The notes under the pieces: generated by a model
Told to the model about the DNA's origin: nothing
The model's database searches: none
What the model saw: only the letters and a program-made list of their open reading frames with translations
Source: Rhytidiadelphus loreus
Lineage: Eukaryota; Streptophyta; Bryopsida; Hypnales; Hylocomiaceae
DNA: 64,000 nucleotides
Assembly: GCA_947034895.1 (NCBI GenBank)
Contig: OX344763.1
Coordinates: 53,505,025-53,569,024 of the forward strand
Reading direction: 5' to 3'
Position numbers and translations under genes: made by a program
Part shown: positions 12,531-26,752 of the stretch, one piece after another
Layout: each line of letters starts with the position of its first letter
Position numbering within the stretch: the stretch's first letter is position 1

Positions 12531-15500
12531 GATTTAAGAAGAATTGCCACTTGCACCACATGTTTGCACATTCTTTTTCACTTGAATTTCATGATTTCTA
12601 ATTTTCTATAACATGAAAATACAGCGCAAGGTTCGTGCACCAATTTCTAATTTAACGTCCAAGGTTATTTAATAATACCACCAAATGAATATTTCTTTGG
12701 ATATTTGGATTTAAGAAGAATTGCTACTTGCACCACATGATTGCACATTCTTTTTCACTTGAATTTCATGAGTTCCAATTTTCTAGGACATGAAAGTTCA
12801 ACGCAAGCTTCGTGCATCAATTTCTAATTTAAAGTTCAAGGTCATTCATTGTCACCACCGAATGAATATTTCTTTGGATATTTGGATTTAAGAAGAATTG
12901 CCACTTGCACCACATGTTTGCACATTCTTTTTCACTTGAATTTCATGAGTTCCAATTTTCTAGGACATGAAAGTACAGCGCAAGGTTCGTGCATCAATTT
13001 CTAATTTAACGTCCAAGGTTATTCAATAATACCACCAAATGAATATATCTTTGGATATATGGATTTAAGAAGAATTGCCACTTGCACCACATGTTTGCAC
13101 ATTCTTTTTCACTTGAATTTCATGAGTTCCAATTTTCTAGGACATGAAAGTTCAACGCAAGGTTCGTGCATCAATTTCTAATTTAAAGTTCAAGGTCATT
13201 CAATGTCACCACCGAATGAATATTTCTTTGGATATTTGGATTTAAGAATAATTGCCCCTTGCACCACATGTTTGCACATTCTTTATCACTTGAATTTCAT
13301 GATTTCTAATTTTCTATAACATGAAAATACAGCGCAAGGTTCGTGCATCAATTTCTAATTCAACGTCCAAGGTTATTCAATAACACCACCAAATGAATAT
13401 TTCTTTGGATATATGGATTTAAGAAGAATTGCCACTTGCACCACATGTTTGCACATTCTTTTTCACTTGAATTTCATGAGTTCCAATTTTCTAGGACATG
13501 AAAGTTCAACGCAAGGTTCGTGCATCAATTTCTAATTTAAAGTTCGAGGTCATTCAATGTCACCACCGAATGAATATTTCTTTGGATATTTGGATTTACG
13601 AATAATTGCCACTTGCACCACATGTTTGCACATTCTTTTTCACTTGAATTTCATGATTTCTAATTTTCTATAACATGAAAATACAGCGCAAGGTTCGTGC
13701 ATCAATTTTTAATCTAATGTTGAAGGTCATTTAGTGTTACCACCAAATGAATATTTTTTTCGATATTTGGATTGAAGAAGAATTGCAACTCGCACCACAT
13801 GTTTGCACATTCTTTCTCACTTGAAATTCATGAGTTGCAATTTTCTAGGACATGAAAGTTCAACGCAAGGTTCGTGCATCAATTTCTAATTTAAAGTTCA
13901 AGGTCATTCAATGTCACCACCGAATGAATATTTCTTTGGATATTTGGATTTCAGAAGAATTGCAACTTGCACCACATGTTTGCACATTCTTTTTCACTTG
14001 AATTTCATGACTTCTAATTTTCTATAACATAAAATTACAGCGCAAGGTTGGTGCATCAATTTCTAATTCAACGTCCAAGGTCATTTAATGTGACCACCAA
14101 ATGAATATTTCTTTGGATATATGGATTTAAGAAGAATTGCCACTTGCACCACATGTTTGCACATTCTTTTTCACTTGAATTTCATGATTTCTAATTTTCT
14201 ATAACATGAAAATACAGCGCAAGGTTCGTGCACCAATTTCTAATTTAACGTCCAAGGTTATTTAATAATACCACCAAATGAATATTTCTTTGGATATTTG
14301 GATTTAAGAAGAATTGCTACTTGCACCACATGATTGCACATTCTTTTTCACTTGAATTTCATGAGTTCCAATTTTCTAGGACATGAAAGTTCAACGCAAG
14401 CTTCGTGCATCAATTTCTAATTTAAAGTTCAAGGTCATTCATTGTCACCACCGAATGAATATTTCTTTGGATATTTGGATTTAAGAAGAATTGCCACTTG
14501 CACCACATGTTTGCACATTCTTTTTCACTTGAATTTCATGAGTTCCAATTTTCTAGGACATGAAAGTACAGCGCAAGGTTCGTGCATCAATTTCTAATTT
14601 AACGTCCAAGGTTATTCAATAATACCACCAAATGAATATATCTTTGGATATATGGATTTAAGAAGAATTGCCACTTGCACCACATGTTTGCACATTCTTT
14701 TTCACTTGAATTTCATGAGTTCCAATTTTCTAGGACATGAAAGTACAGCGCAAGGTTCGTGCATCAATTTCTAATTTAACGTCCAAGGTTATTCAATAAC
14801 ACCACCAAATGAATATTTCTTTGGATATATGGATTTAAGAAGAATTGCCACTTGCACCACATGTTTGCACATTCTTTTTCACTTGAATTTCATGAGTTCC
14901 AATTTTCTAGGACATGAAAGTTCAACGCAAGGTTCGTGCATCAATTTCTAATTTAAAGTTCGAGGTCATTCAATGTCACCACCGAATGAATATTTCTTTG
15001 GATATTTGGATTTACGAATAATTGCCACTTGCACCACATGTTTGCACATTCTTTTTCACTTGAATTTCATGATTTCTAATTTTCTATAACATGAAAATAC
15101 AGCGCAAGGTTCGTGCATCAATTTTTAATCTAATGTTGAAGGTCATTTAGTGTTACCACCAAATGAATATTTTTTTCGATATTTGGATTGAAGAAGAATT
15201 GCAACTCGCACCACATGTTTGCACATTCTTTCTCACTTGAAATTCATGAGTTGCAATTTTCTAGGACATGAAAGTTCAACGCAAGGTTCGTGCATCAATT
15301 TCTAATTTAAAGTTCAAGGTCATTCAATGTCACCACCGAATGAATATTTCTTTGGATATTTGGATTTCAGAAGAATTGCAACTTGCACCACATGTTTGCA
15401 CATTCTTTTTCACTTGAATTTCATGACTTCTAATTTTCTATAACATAAAATTACAGCGCAAGGTTGGTGCATCAATTTCTAATTCAACGTCCAAGGTCAT

Positions 15501-18500
15501 TTAATGTGACCACCAAATGAATATTTCTTTGGATATATGGATTTAAGAAGAATTGCCACTTGCACCACATGTTTGCACATTCTTTTTCACTTGAATTTCA
15601 TGATTTCTAATTTTCTATAACATGAGAATACAGCGCAAGGTTCGTGCACCAATTTCTAATTTAACGTCCAAGGTTATTTAATAATACCACCAAATGAATA
15701 TTTCTTTGGATATTTGGATTTAAGAAGAATTGCTACTTGCACCACATGATTGCACATTCTTTTTCACTTGAATTTCATGAGTTCCAATTTTCTAGGACAT
15801 GAAAGTTCAACGCAAGCTTCGTGCATCAATTTCTAATTTAAAGTTCAAGGTCATTCATTGTCACCACCGAATGAATATTTCTTTGGATATTTGGATTTAA
15901 GAAGAATTGCCACTTGCACCACATGTTTGCACATTCTTTTTCACTTGAATTTCATGAGTTCCAATTTTCTAGGACATGAAAGTACAGCGCAAGGTTCGTG
16001 CATCAATTTCTAATTTAACGTCCAAGGTTATTCAATAATACCACCAAATGAATATATCTTTGGATATATGGATTTAAGAAGAATTGCCACTTGCACCACA
16101 TGTTTGCACATTCTTTTTCACTTGAATTTCATGAGTTCCAATTTTGTAGGACATGAAAGTTCAACGCAAGGTTCGTGCATCAATTTCTAATTTAAAGTTC
16201 AAGGTCATTCAATGTCACCACCGAATGAATATTTCTTTGGATATTTGGATTTAAGAGTAATTGCCCCTTGCACCACATGTTTGCACATTCTTTATCACTT
16301 GAATTTCATGATTTCTAATTTTCTATAACATGAAAATACAGCGCAAGGTTCGTGCATCAATTTCTAATTCAACGTCCAAGGTTATTCAATAACACCACCA
16401 AATGAATATTTCTTTGGATATATGGATTTAAGAAGAATTGCCACTTGCACCACATGTTTGCACATTCTTTTTCACTTGAATTTCATGAGTTCCAATTTTC
16501 TAGGACATGAAAGTTCAACGCAAGGTTCGTGCATCAATTTCTAATTTAAAGTTCGAGGTCATTCAATGTCACCACCGAATGAATATTTCTTTGGATATTT
16601 GGATTTACGAATAATTGCCACTTGCACCACATGTTTGCACATTCTTTTTCACTTGAATTTCATGATTTCTAATTTTCTATAACATGAAAATACAGCGCAA
16701 GGTTCGTGCATCAATTTCTAATCTAATGTTGAAGGTCATTTAGTGTTACCACCAAATGAATATTTTTTTCGATATTTGGATTGAAGAAGAATTGCAACTC
16801 GCACCACATGTTTGCACATTCTTTCTCACTTGAAATTCATGAGTTGCAATTTTCTAGGACATGAAAGTTCAACGCAAGGTTCGTGCATCAATTTCTAATT
16901 TAAAGTTCAAGGTCATTCAATGTCACCACCGAATGAATATTTCTTTGGATATTTGGATTTCAGAAGAATTGCAACTTGCACCACATGTTTGCACATTCTT
17001 TTTCACTTGAATTTCATGACTTCTAATTTTCTATAACATAAAATTACAGCGCAAGGTTGGTGCATCAATTTCTAATTCAACGTCCAAGGTCATTTAATGT
17101 GACCACCAAATGAATATTTCTTTGGATATATGGATTTAAGAAGAATTGCCACTTGCACCACATGTTTGCACATTCTTTTTCACTTGAATTTCATGAGTTC
17201 CAATTTTCTAGGACATGAAAGTACAGCGCAAGGTTCGTGCATCAATTTCTAATTTAACGTCCAAGGTTATTCAATAATACCACCAAATGAATATATCTTT
17301 GGATATATGGATTTAAGAAGAATTGCCACTTGCACCACATGTTTGCACATTCTTTTTCACTTGAATTTCATGAGTTCCAATTTTGTAGGACATGAAAGTT
17401 CAACGCAAGGTTCGTGCATCAATTTCTAATTTAAAGTTCAAGGTCATTCAATGTCACCACCGAATGAATATTTCTTTGGATATTTGGATTTAAGAGTAAT
17501 TGCCCCTTGCACCACATGTTTGCACATTCTTTATCACTTGAATTTCATGATTTCTAATTTTCTATAACATGAAAATACAGCGCAAGGTTCGTGCATCAAT
17601 TTCTAATTTAAAGTTCAAGGTCATTCATTGTCACCACCGAATGAATATTTCTTTGGATATTTGGATTTAAGAAGAATTGCCACTTGCACCACATGTTTGC
17701 ACATTCTTTTTCACTTGAATTTCATGAGTTCCAATTTTCTAGGACATGAAAGTACAGCGCAAGGTTCGTGCATCAATTTCTAATTTAACGTCCAAGGTTA
17801 TTCAATAATACCACCAAATGAATATATCTTTGGATATATGGATTTAAGAAGAATTGCCACTTGCACCACATGTTTGCACATTCTTTTTCACTTGAATTTC
17901 ATGAGTTCCAATTTTGTAGGACATGAAAGTTCAACGCAAGGTTCGTGCATCAATTTCTAATTTAAAGTTCAAGGTCATTCAATGTCACCACCGAATGAAT
18001 ATTTCTTTGGATATTTGGATTTAAGAGTAATTGCCCCTTGCACCACATGTTTGCACATTCTTTATCACTTGAATTTCATGATTTCTAATTTTCTATAACA
18101 TGAAAATACAGCGCAAGGTTCGTGCATCAATTTCTAATTCAACGTCCAAGGTTATTCAATAACACCACCAAATGAATATTTCTTTGGATATATGGATTTA
18201 AGAAGAATTGCCACTTGCACCACATGTTTGCACATTCTTTTTCACTTGAATTTCATGAGTTCCAATTTTCTAGGACATGAAAGTTCAACGCAAGGTTCGT
18301 GCATCAATTTCTAATTTAAAGTTCGAGGTCATTCAATGTCACCACCGAATGAATATTTCTTTGGATATTTGGATTTACGAATAATTGCCACTTGCACCAC
18401 ATGTTTGCACATTCTTTTTCACTTGAATTTCATGATTTCTAATTTTCTATAACATGAAAATACAGCGCAAGGTTCGTGCATCAATTTCTAATCTAATGTT

Positions 18501-18902
18501 GAAGGTCATTTAGTGTTACCACCAAATGAATATTTTTTTCGATATTTGGATTGAAGAAGAATTGCAACTCGCACCACATGTTTGCACATTCTTTCTCACT
18601 TGAAATTCATGAGTTGCAATTTTCTAGGACATGAAAGTTCAACGCAAGGTTCGTGCATCAATTTCTAATTTAAAGTTCAAGGTCATTCAATGTCACCACC
18701 GAATGAATATTTCTTTGGATATTTGGATTTCAGAAGAATTGCAACTTGCACCACATGTTTGCACATTCTTTTTCACTTGAATTTCATGACTTCTAATTTT
18801 CTATAACATAAAATTACAGCGCAAGGTTGGTGCATCAATTTCTAATTCAACGTCCAAGGTCATTCAATGATACCACCAAATGAATATTTCTTTGGATATA
18901 TG
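12531..18902. repeat. 8-10-monomer HOR, four copies
   Basis: Units start at the same phrase: 12531-14123 (9-mer), 14124-15539 (8-mer), 15540-17132 (9-mer) and 17133-18902 (10-mer). Markers at corresponding places include gtgcaccaatttc (first three), gcaagcttcg (12803, 14396, 15812), gcaactcgcacc (13785, 15201, 16794, 18564), taacaccacc, and ttacgaataatt. Copy 2 lacks one monomer relative to copy 1. Copy 4 is rearranged: taagagtaattgcccc occurs at about 17491 and again at about 18022, three monomers apart. Unit size changes by whole monomers, as expected from in-register unequal exchange. Confidence 0.88.
12985..13780. repeat. Block re-used at about 23074-23869 (57 monomers away)
   Basis: The order tccaaggttattcaataata, aatatatctttgg, attgccccttgc, taacaccacc, ttacgaataatt, gttgaaggtcatttagtg and tttttttcgat is repeated from 23074 at an offset of 10089 bp (57 x 177). 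The later copy ends in gaagaattgccacttgc where this one has gaagaattgcaactcgc. Confidence 0.72.
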
Positions 18903-19970
18903 GATTTAAGGAGAATTGCCACTTGCACCACATGTTTGCACATTCTTTTTCACTTGAATTTCATGAGTTCCAATTTTCTATAACATGAAACTAGAGCGCA
19001 AGATTCGTGCATCCATCTCTAGTATAACGTTCAAGGTCATTCAATGTCACCACCGAATGAATATTTCTTTGGATATTTGGATTTAAGAAGAATTGCCACT
19101 TGCACCACAAGCTTGCACATTCTTTTTCACTTGAATTTCATGAGTTCCAATTTTGTAGGACATGAAAGTTCAACGCAAGCTTCGTGCATCAATTTCTAAT
19201 TTAAAGTTCAAGGTCATTCAATGTCACCACTGAATGAATATTTCTTTGGATATTTGGATTTAAGAAGAATTGCCACTTGCACCACAAGTTTGCACATTCT
19301 TTTTCACTTGAATTTCATGAGTTCCAATTTTCTAGGACATGAAAGTTCAACGCAAGCTTCGTGCATCAATTTCTAATTTAAAGTTCGAGGTCATTCAATG
19401 TCACCACCGAATGAATATTTCTTTGGATATATGGATTTAAGAAGAATTGCCACTTGCACCACATGTTTGCACATTCTTTTTCACTTGAATTTCATGAGTT
19501 CCAATTTTCTAGGACATGAAAGTTCAACGCAAGGTTCGTGCATCAATTTCTAATTTAAAGTTCGAGGTCATTCAATGTCACCACCGAATGAATATTTCTT
19601 TGGATATTTGGATTTAAGAAGAATTGCAACTTGCACCACATGTTTGCACATTCTTTTTCACTTGAATTTCATGAGTTCCAATTTTCTAGGACATGAAAGT
19701 TCAACGCAAGCTTCGTGCATCAATTTCTAATTTAAAGTTCGAGGTCATTCAATGTCACCACCGAATGAAAATTTCTTTGGATATATGGATTTAAGAAGAA
19801 TTGCCACTTGCACCACATGTTTGCACATTCTTTTTCACTTGAATTTCATGAGTTCCAATTTTCTAGGACATGAAAGTTCAACGCAAGGTTCGTGCATCAA
19901 TTTCTAATTTAAAGTTCGAGGTCATTCAATGTCACCACCGAATGAATATTTCTTTGGATATTTGGATTTA
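18765..19970. repeat. 10-monomer-spaced duplication, copy A (partner 20535-21740)
   Basis: About 1.2 kb matches 20535-21740 at 1770 bp offset. Shared markers: cataaaattacagcg, taaggagaattgcc (18906/20676), ctctagtataac, caccactgaatgaa (19231/21001) and gaatgaaaatttc. Differences include ttttgtagg/ttttctagg and, near 19.7 kb, gaaagttc/gaatgttc, caagcttcg/caaggttcg and atttaaag/attcaaag. Confidence 0.85.
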
Positions 19971-22900
19971 AGAAGAATTGCCACTTGCACCACAAGCTTG
20001 CACATTCTTTTTCACTTGAATTTCATGAGTTCCAATTTTGTAGGACATGAAAGTTCAACGCAAGCTTCGTGCATCAATTTCTAATTTAAAGTTCAAGGTC
20101 ATTCAATGTCACCACCGAATGAATATTTCTTTGGATATTTGGATTTCAGAAGAATTGCAACTTGCACCACATGTTTGCACATTCTTTTTCACTTGAATTT
20201 CATGACTTCTAATTTTCTATAACATAAAATTACAGCGCAAGGTTGGTGCATCAATTTCTAATTCAACGTCCAAGGTCATTTAATGTGACCACCAAATGAA
20301 TATTTTTTTGGATATATGGATTTAAGAAGAATTGCCACTTGCACCACATGTTTGCACATTCTTTTTCACTTGAATTTCATGAGTTCCAATTCTCTATAAC
20401 ATGAAACTAGAGCGCAAGATTCGTGCATCCATCTCTAGTATAACGTTCAAGGTCATTCAATGTCACCACCGAATGAATATTTCTTTGGATATTTGGATTT
20501 AAGAAGAATTGCCACTTGCACCACAAGTTTGCACATTCTTTTTCACTTGAATTTCATGACTTCTAATTTTCTATAACATAAAATTACAGCGCAAGGTTGG
20601 TGCATCAATTTCTAATTCAACGTCCAAGGTCATTCAATGATACCACCAAATGAATATTTCTTTGGATATATGGATTTAAGGAGAATTGCCACTTGCACCA
20701 CATGTTTGCACATTCTTTTTCACTTGAATTTCATGAGTTCCAATTTTCTATAACATGAAACTAGAGCGCAAGATTCGTGCATCCATCTCTAGTATAACGT
20801 TCAAGGTCATTCAATGTCACCACCGAATGAATATTTCTTTGGATATTTGGATTTAAGAAGAATTGCCACTTGCACCACAAGCTTGCACATTCTTTTTCAC
20901 TTGAATTTCATGAGTTCCAATTTTCTAGGACATGAAAGTTCAACGCAAGCTTCGTGCATCAATTTCTAATTTAAAGTTCAAGGTCATTCAATGTCACCAC
21001 TGAATGAATATTTCTTTGGATATTTGGATTTAAGAAGAATTGCCACTTGCACCACAAGTTTGCACATTCTTTTTCACTTGAATTTCATGAGTTCCAATTT
21101 TCTAGGACATGAAAGTTCAACGCAAGCTTCGTGCATCAATTTCTAATTTAAAGTTCGAGGTCATTCAATGTCACCACCGAATGAATATTTCTTTGGATAT
21201 ATGGATTTAAGAAGAATTGCCACTTGCACCACATGTTTGCACATTCTTTTTCACTTGAATTTCATGAGTTCCAATTTTCTAGGACATGAAAGTTCAACGC
21301 AAGGTTCGTGCATCAATTTCTAATTTAAAGTTCGAGGTCATTCAATGTCACCACCGAATGAATATTTCTTTGGATATTTGGATTTAAGAAGAATTGCAAC
21401 TTGCACCACATGTTTGCACATTCTTTTTCACTTGAATTTCATGAGTTCCAATTTTCTAGGACATGAATGTTCAACGCAAGGTTCGTGCATCAATTTCTAA
21501 TTCAAAGTTCGAGGTCATTCAATGTCACCACCGAATGAAAATTTCTTTGGATATATGGATTTAAGAAGAATTGCCACTTGCACCACATGTTTGCACATTC
21601 TTTTTCACTTGAATTTCATGAGTTCCAATTTTCTAGGACATGAAAGTTCAACGCAAGGTTCGTGCATCAATTTCTAATTTAAAGTTCGAGGTCATTCAAT
21701 GTCACCACCGAATGAATATTTCTTTGGATATTTGGATTTAAGAATAATTGCCACTTGCACCACATGTTTGCACATTCTTTTTCAGTTGAATTTCATGAGT
21801 TCCAATTTTCTAGGACATGAAAGTTCAACGCAAGCTTCGTGCATCAATTTCTAATTTAAAGTTCGAGGTCATTCAATGTCACCACCGAATGAAAATTTCT
21901 TTGGATATATGGATTTAAGAAGAATTGCCACTTGCACCACATGTTTGCACATTCTTTTTCACTTGAATTTCATGAGTTCCAATTTTCTAGGACATGAAAG
22001 TTCAACGCAAGGTTCGTGCATCAATTTCTAATTTAAAGTTCGAGGTCATTCAATGTCACCACCGAATGAATATTTCTTTGGATATATGGATTTAAGAAGA
22101 ATTGCCACTTGCACCACATGTTTGCACATTCTTTTTCATTTGAATTTCATGAGTTCCAATTTTCTAGGACATGAAAGTTCAACGCAAGGTTCGTGCGTCA
22201 ATTTCTAATTTAACGTTCAAGGTCATTCAATGTCACCCCCAAATGAATATTTCTTTGGATATTTGGATTTAAGAAGAATTGCCACTTGCACCACATGTTT
22301 GCACATTCTTTTTCACTTGAATTTCATGAGTTCCAATTTTCTATGACATGAAAGTTCAACGCAAGGTTCGTGCATCAATTTCTAATTTAAAGTTCGAGGT
22401 CATTCAATGTCACCACCGAATGAAAATTTCTTTGGATATATGGATTTAAGAAGAATTGCCACTTGCACCACATGTTTGCACATTCTTTTTCACTTGAATT
22501 TCATGAGTTCCAATATTCTAGGACATGAAAGTTCAACGCAAGGTTCGTGCATCAATTTCTAATTTAAAGTTCGAGGTCATTCAATGTCACCACCGAATGA
22601 ATATTTCTTTGGATATTTGGATTTAAGAATAATTGCCACTTGCATCACATGTTTGCACATTCTTTTTCACTTGAATTTCATGATTTCTAATTTTCTATAA
22701 GATGAAAATCCAGCGCAAGGTTCGTGCATCAATTTCTAATTTAACGTTCAAGGTCATTCAATGTCACCGCCAAATTAATATTTCTCTGGATATTTGGATT
22801 TAAGAAGAATTGCTACTTGCACCACATGATTGCACATTCTTTTTCACTTGAATTTCATGAGTTCCAATTTTCTACGACATGAAAGTTCAACGCAAGGTTC

Positions 22901-24106
22901 GTGCGTCAATTTCTAATTTAAAGTTCAAGGTCATTCAATGTCACCACCGAATGAATATTTCTTTGGATATTTGGATTTAAGAATAATTGCCACTTGCACC
23001 ACATGTTTGCACATTCTTTTTCACTTGAATTTCATGACTTCCAATTTTCTATGACATGAAAGTACAGCGCAAGGTTGGTGCATCAATTTCTAATTTAACG
23101 TCCAAGGTTATTCAATAATACCACCAAATGAATATATCTTTGGATATATGGATTTAAGAAGAATTGCCACTTGCACCACATGTTTGCACATTCTTTTTCA
23201 CTTGAATTTCATGAGTTCCAATTTTCTAGGACATGAAAGTTCAACGCAAGGTTCGTGCATCAATTTCTAATTTAAAGTTCAAGGTCATTCAATGTCACCA
23301 CCGAATGAATATTTCTTTGGATATTTGGATTTAAGAATAATTGCCCCTTGCACCACATGTTTGCACATTCTTTTTCACTTGAATTTCATGATTTCTAATT
23401 TTCTATAACATGAAAATACAGCGCAAGGTTCGTGCATCAATTTCTAATTCAACGTCCAAGGTTATTCAATAACACCACCAAATGAATATTTCTTTGGATA
23501 TATGGATTTAAGAAGAATTGCCACTTGCACCACATGTTTGCACATTCTTTTTCACTTGAATTTCATGAGTTCCAATTTTCTAGGACATGAAAGTTCAACG
23601 CAAGGTTCGTGCATCAATTTCTAATTTAAAGTTCGAGGTCATTCAATGTCACCACCGAATGAATATTTCTTTGGATATTTGGATTTACGAATAATTGCCA
23701 CTTGCACCACATGTTTGCACATTCTTTTTCACTTGAATTTCATGATTTCTAATTTTCTATAACATGAAAATACAGCGCAAGGTTCGTGCATCAATTTCTA
23801 ATCTAACGTTGAAGGTCATTTAGTGTTACCACCAAATGAATATTTTTTTCGATATTTGGATTGAAGAAGAATTGCCACTTGCACCACATGTTTGCACATT
23901 CTTTTTCACTTGAATTTCATGAGTTCCAATTCTCTATAACATGAAACTAGAGCGCAAGATTCGTGCATCCATCTCTAGTATAACGTTCAAGGTCATTCAA
24001 TGTCACCACCGAATGAATATTTCTTTGGATATTTGGATTTAAGAAGAATTGCCACTTGCACCACAAGTTTGCACATTCTTTTTCACTTGAATTTCATGAC
24101 TTCTAA
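18903..24106. repeat. Block rich in AAGCTT-bearing monomers
   Basis: About 29 monomers. Two independent point variants create a HindIII-type hexamer: cgcaagcttcg (common form cgcaaggttcg) and caccacaagcttgc (common form caccacatgtttgc). The latter is at 19109, 19994 and 20879, spaced 885 bp (five monomers). A second marker monomer has ctagagcgcaagattcg, atccatctctagtataac (agtata at 19021, 20437, 20791, 23977). A gaatgaaaatttc variant lies between about 19.7 and 22.5 kb. Confidence 0.8.
20535..21740. repeat. 10-monomer-spaced duplication, copy B
   Basis: This is the partner of 18765-19970. It ends where this copy reads agaataattgcc...catgtttg and copy A reads agaagaattgcc...caagcttg. Confidence 0.85.
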
Positions 24107-26752
24107 TTTTCTATAACATAAAATTACAGCGCAAGGTTGGTGCATCAATTTCTAATTCAACGTCCAAGGTCATTCAATGATACCACCAAATGAATATTTC
24201 TTTGGATATATGGATTTAAGGAGAATTGCCACTTGCACCACATGTTTGCACATTCTTTTTCACTTGAATTTCATGAGTTCCAATTCTCTATAACATAAAA
24301 CTAGAGCGCAAGATTCGTGCATCCATCTCTAGTATAACGTTCAAGGTCATTCAATGTCACCACCAAATGAATATTTCTTTGGATATTTGGATTTAAGAAG
24401 AATTGCCACTTGCACCACAAGTTTGCACATTCTTTTTCACTTGAATTTCATGAGTTCCAATTTTGTAGGACATGAAAGTTCAACGCAAGCTTCGTGCATC
24501 AATTTCTAATTTAAAGTTCAAGGTCATTCAATGTCACCACCGAATGAATATTTCTTTGGATATTTGGATATAAGAATAATTGCCACTTGCACCACATGTT
24601 TGCACATTCTTTTTCACTTGAATTTCATGACTTCCAATTTTCTATGACATGAAAGTACAGCGCAAGGTTCGTGCATCAATTTCTAATTTAACGTCCAAGG
24701 TTATTCAATAATACCACCAAATGAATATATCTTTGGATATATGGATTTAAGAAGAATTGCCACTTGCACCACATGTTTGCACATTCATTTTCACTTGAAT
24801 TTCATGAGTTCCAATTTTCTAGGACATCAAAGTTCAACGCAAGGTTCGTGCATCAATTTCTAATTTAAAGTTCAAGGTCATTCAATGTCACCACCGAATG
24901 AATATTTCTTTGGATATTTGGATTTAAGAATAATTGCACCTTGCACCACATGTTTGCACATTCTTTTTCACTTGAATTTCATGATTTCTAATTTTCTATA
25001 ACATGAAAATACAGCGCAAGGTTCGTGCATCAATTTCTAATTCAACGTCCAAGGTTATTCAATAACACCACCAAATGAATATTTCTTTGGATATATGGAT
25101 TTAAGAAGAATTGCCACTTGCACCACATGTTTGCACATTCTTTTTCACTTGAATTTCATGAGTTCCAATTTTCTATAACATAAAATTACAGCGCAAGGTT
25201 GGTGCATCAATTTCTAATTCAACGTCCAAGGTCATTCAATGATACCACCAAATGAATATTTCTTTGGATATATGGATTTAAGGAGAATTGCCACTTGCAC
25301 CACATGTTTGCACATTCTTTTTCACTTGAATTTCATGAGTTCCAATTCTCTATAACATAAAACTAGAGCGCAAGATTCGTGCATCCATCTCTAGTATAAC
25401 GTTCAAGGTCATTCAATGTCACCACCAAATGAATATTTCTTTGGATATTTGGATTTAAGAAGAATTGCCACTTGCACCACAAGTTTGCACATTCTTTTTC
25501 ACTTGAATTTCATGAGTTCCAATTTTGTAGGACATGAAAGTTCAACGCAAGCTTCGTGCATCAATTTCTAATTTAAAGTTCAAGGTCATTCAATGTCACC
25601 ACCGAATGAATATTTCTTTGGATATTTGGATTTAAGAATAATTGCCACTTGCACCACATGTTTGCACATTCTTTTTCACTTGAATTTCATGACTTCCAAT
25701 TTTCTATGACATGAAAGTACAGCGCAAGGTTCGTGCATCAATTTCTAATTTAACGTCCAAGGTTATTCAATAATACCACCAAATGAATATATCTTTGGAT
25801 ATATGGATTTAAGAAGAATTGCCACTTGCACCACATGTTTGCACATTCATTTTCACTTGAATTTCATGAGTTCCAATTTTCTAGGACATGAAAGTTCAAC
25901 GCAAGGTTCGTGCATCAATTTCTAATTTAAAGTTCAAGGTCATTCAATGTCACCACCGAATGAATATTTCTTTGGATATTTGGATTTAAGAATAATTGCA
26001 CCTTGCACCACATGTTTGCACATTCTTTTTCACTTGAATTTCATGATTTCTAATTTTCTATAACATGAAAATACAGCGCAAGGTTCGTGCATCAATTTCT
26101 AATTCAACGTCCAAGGTTATTCAATAACACCACCAAATGAATATTTCTTTGGATATATGGATTTAAGAAGAATTGCCACTTGCACCACATGTTTGCACAT
26201 TCTTTTTCACTTGAATTTCATGAGTTCCAATTTTCTATAACATAAAATTACAGCGCAAGGTTGGTGCATCAATTTCTAATTCAACGTCCAAGGTCATTCA
26301 ATGATACCACCAAATGAATATTTCTTTGGATATATGGATTTAAGGAGAATTGCCACTTGCACCACATGTTTGCACATTCTTTTTCACTTGAATTTCATGA
26401 GTTCCAATTCTCTATAACATAAAACTAGAGCGCAAGATTCGTGCATCCATCTCTAGTATAACGTTCAAGGTCATTCAATGTCACCACCAAATGAATATTT
26501 CTTTGGATATTTGGATTTAAGAAGAATTGCCACTTGCACCACAAGTTTGCACATTCTTTTTCACTTGAATTTCATGAGTTCCAATTTTGTAGGACATGAA
26601 AGTTCAACGCAAGCTTCGTGCATCAATTTCTAATTTAAAGTTCAAGGTCATTCAATGTCACCACCGAATGAATATTTCTTTGGATATTTGCATTTAAGAA
26701 TAATTGCCACTTGCACCACATGTTTGCACATTCTTTTTCACTTGAATTTCAT
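24107..26752. repeat. 6-monomer HOR (1062 bp), about 2.5 copies
   Basis: Units 24107-25168 and 25169-26230, plus a partial one to about 26752. Within a unit the order is: cataaaattacagcg monomer, aaactagagcgcaagattcg / ctctagtataac monomer (24331, 25393, 26455), ttttgtagg / cgcaagcttcg monomer, gacttccaattttctatgac monomer, cattcattttcac monomer, and attgcaccttgc / taacaccacc monomers. One visible difference is acatcaaag (24824) versus acatgaaag (25886). Confidence 0.88.
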
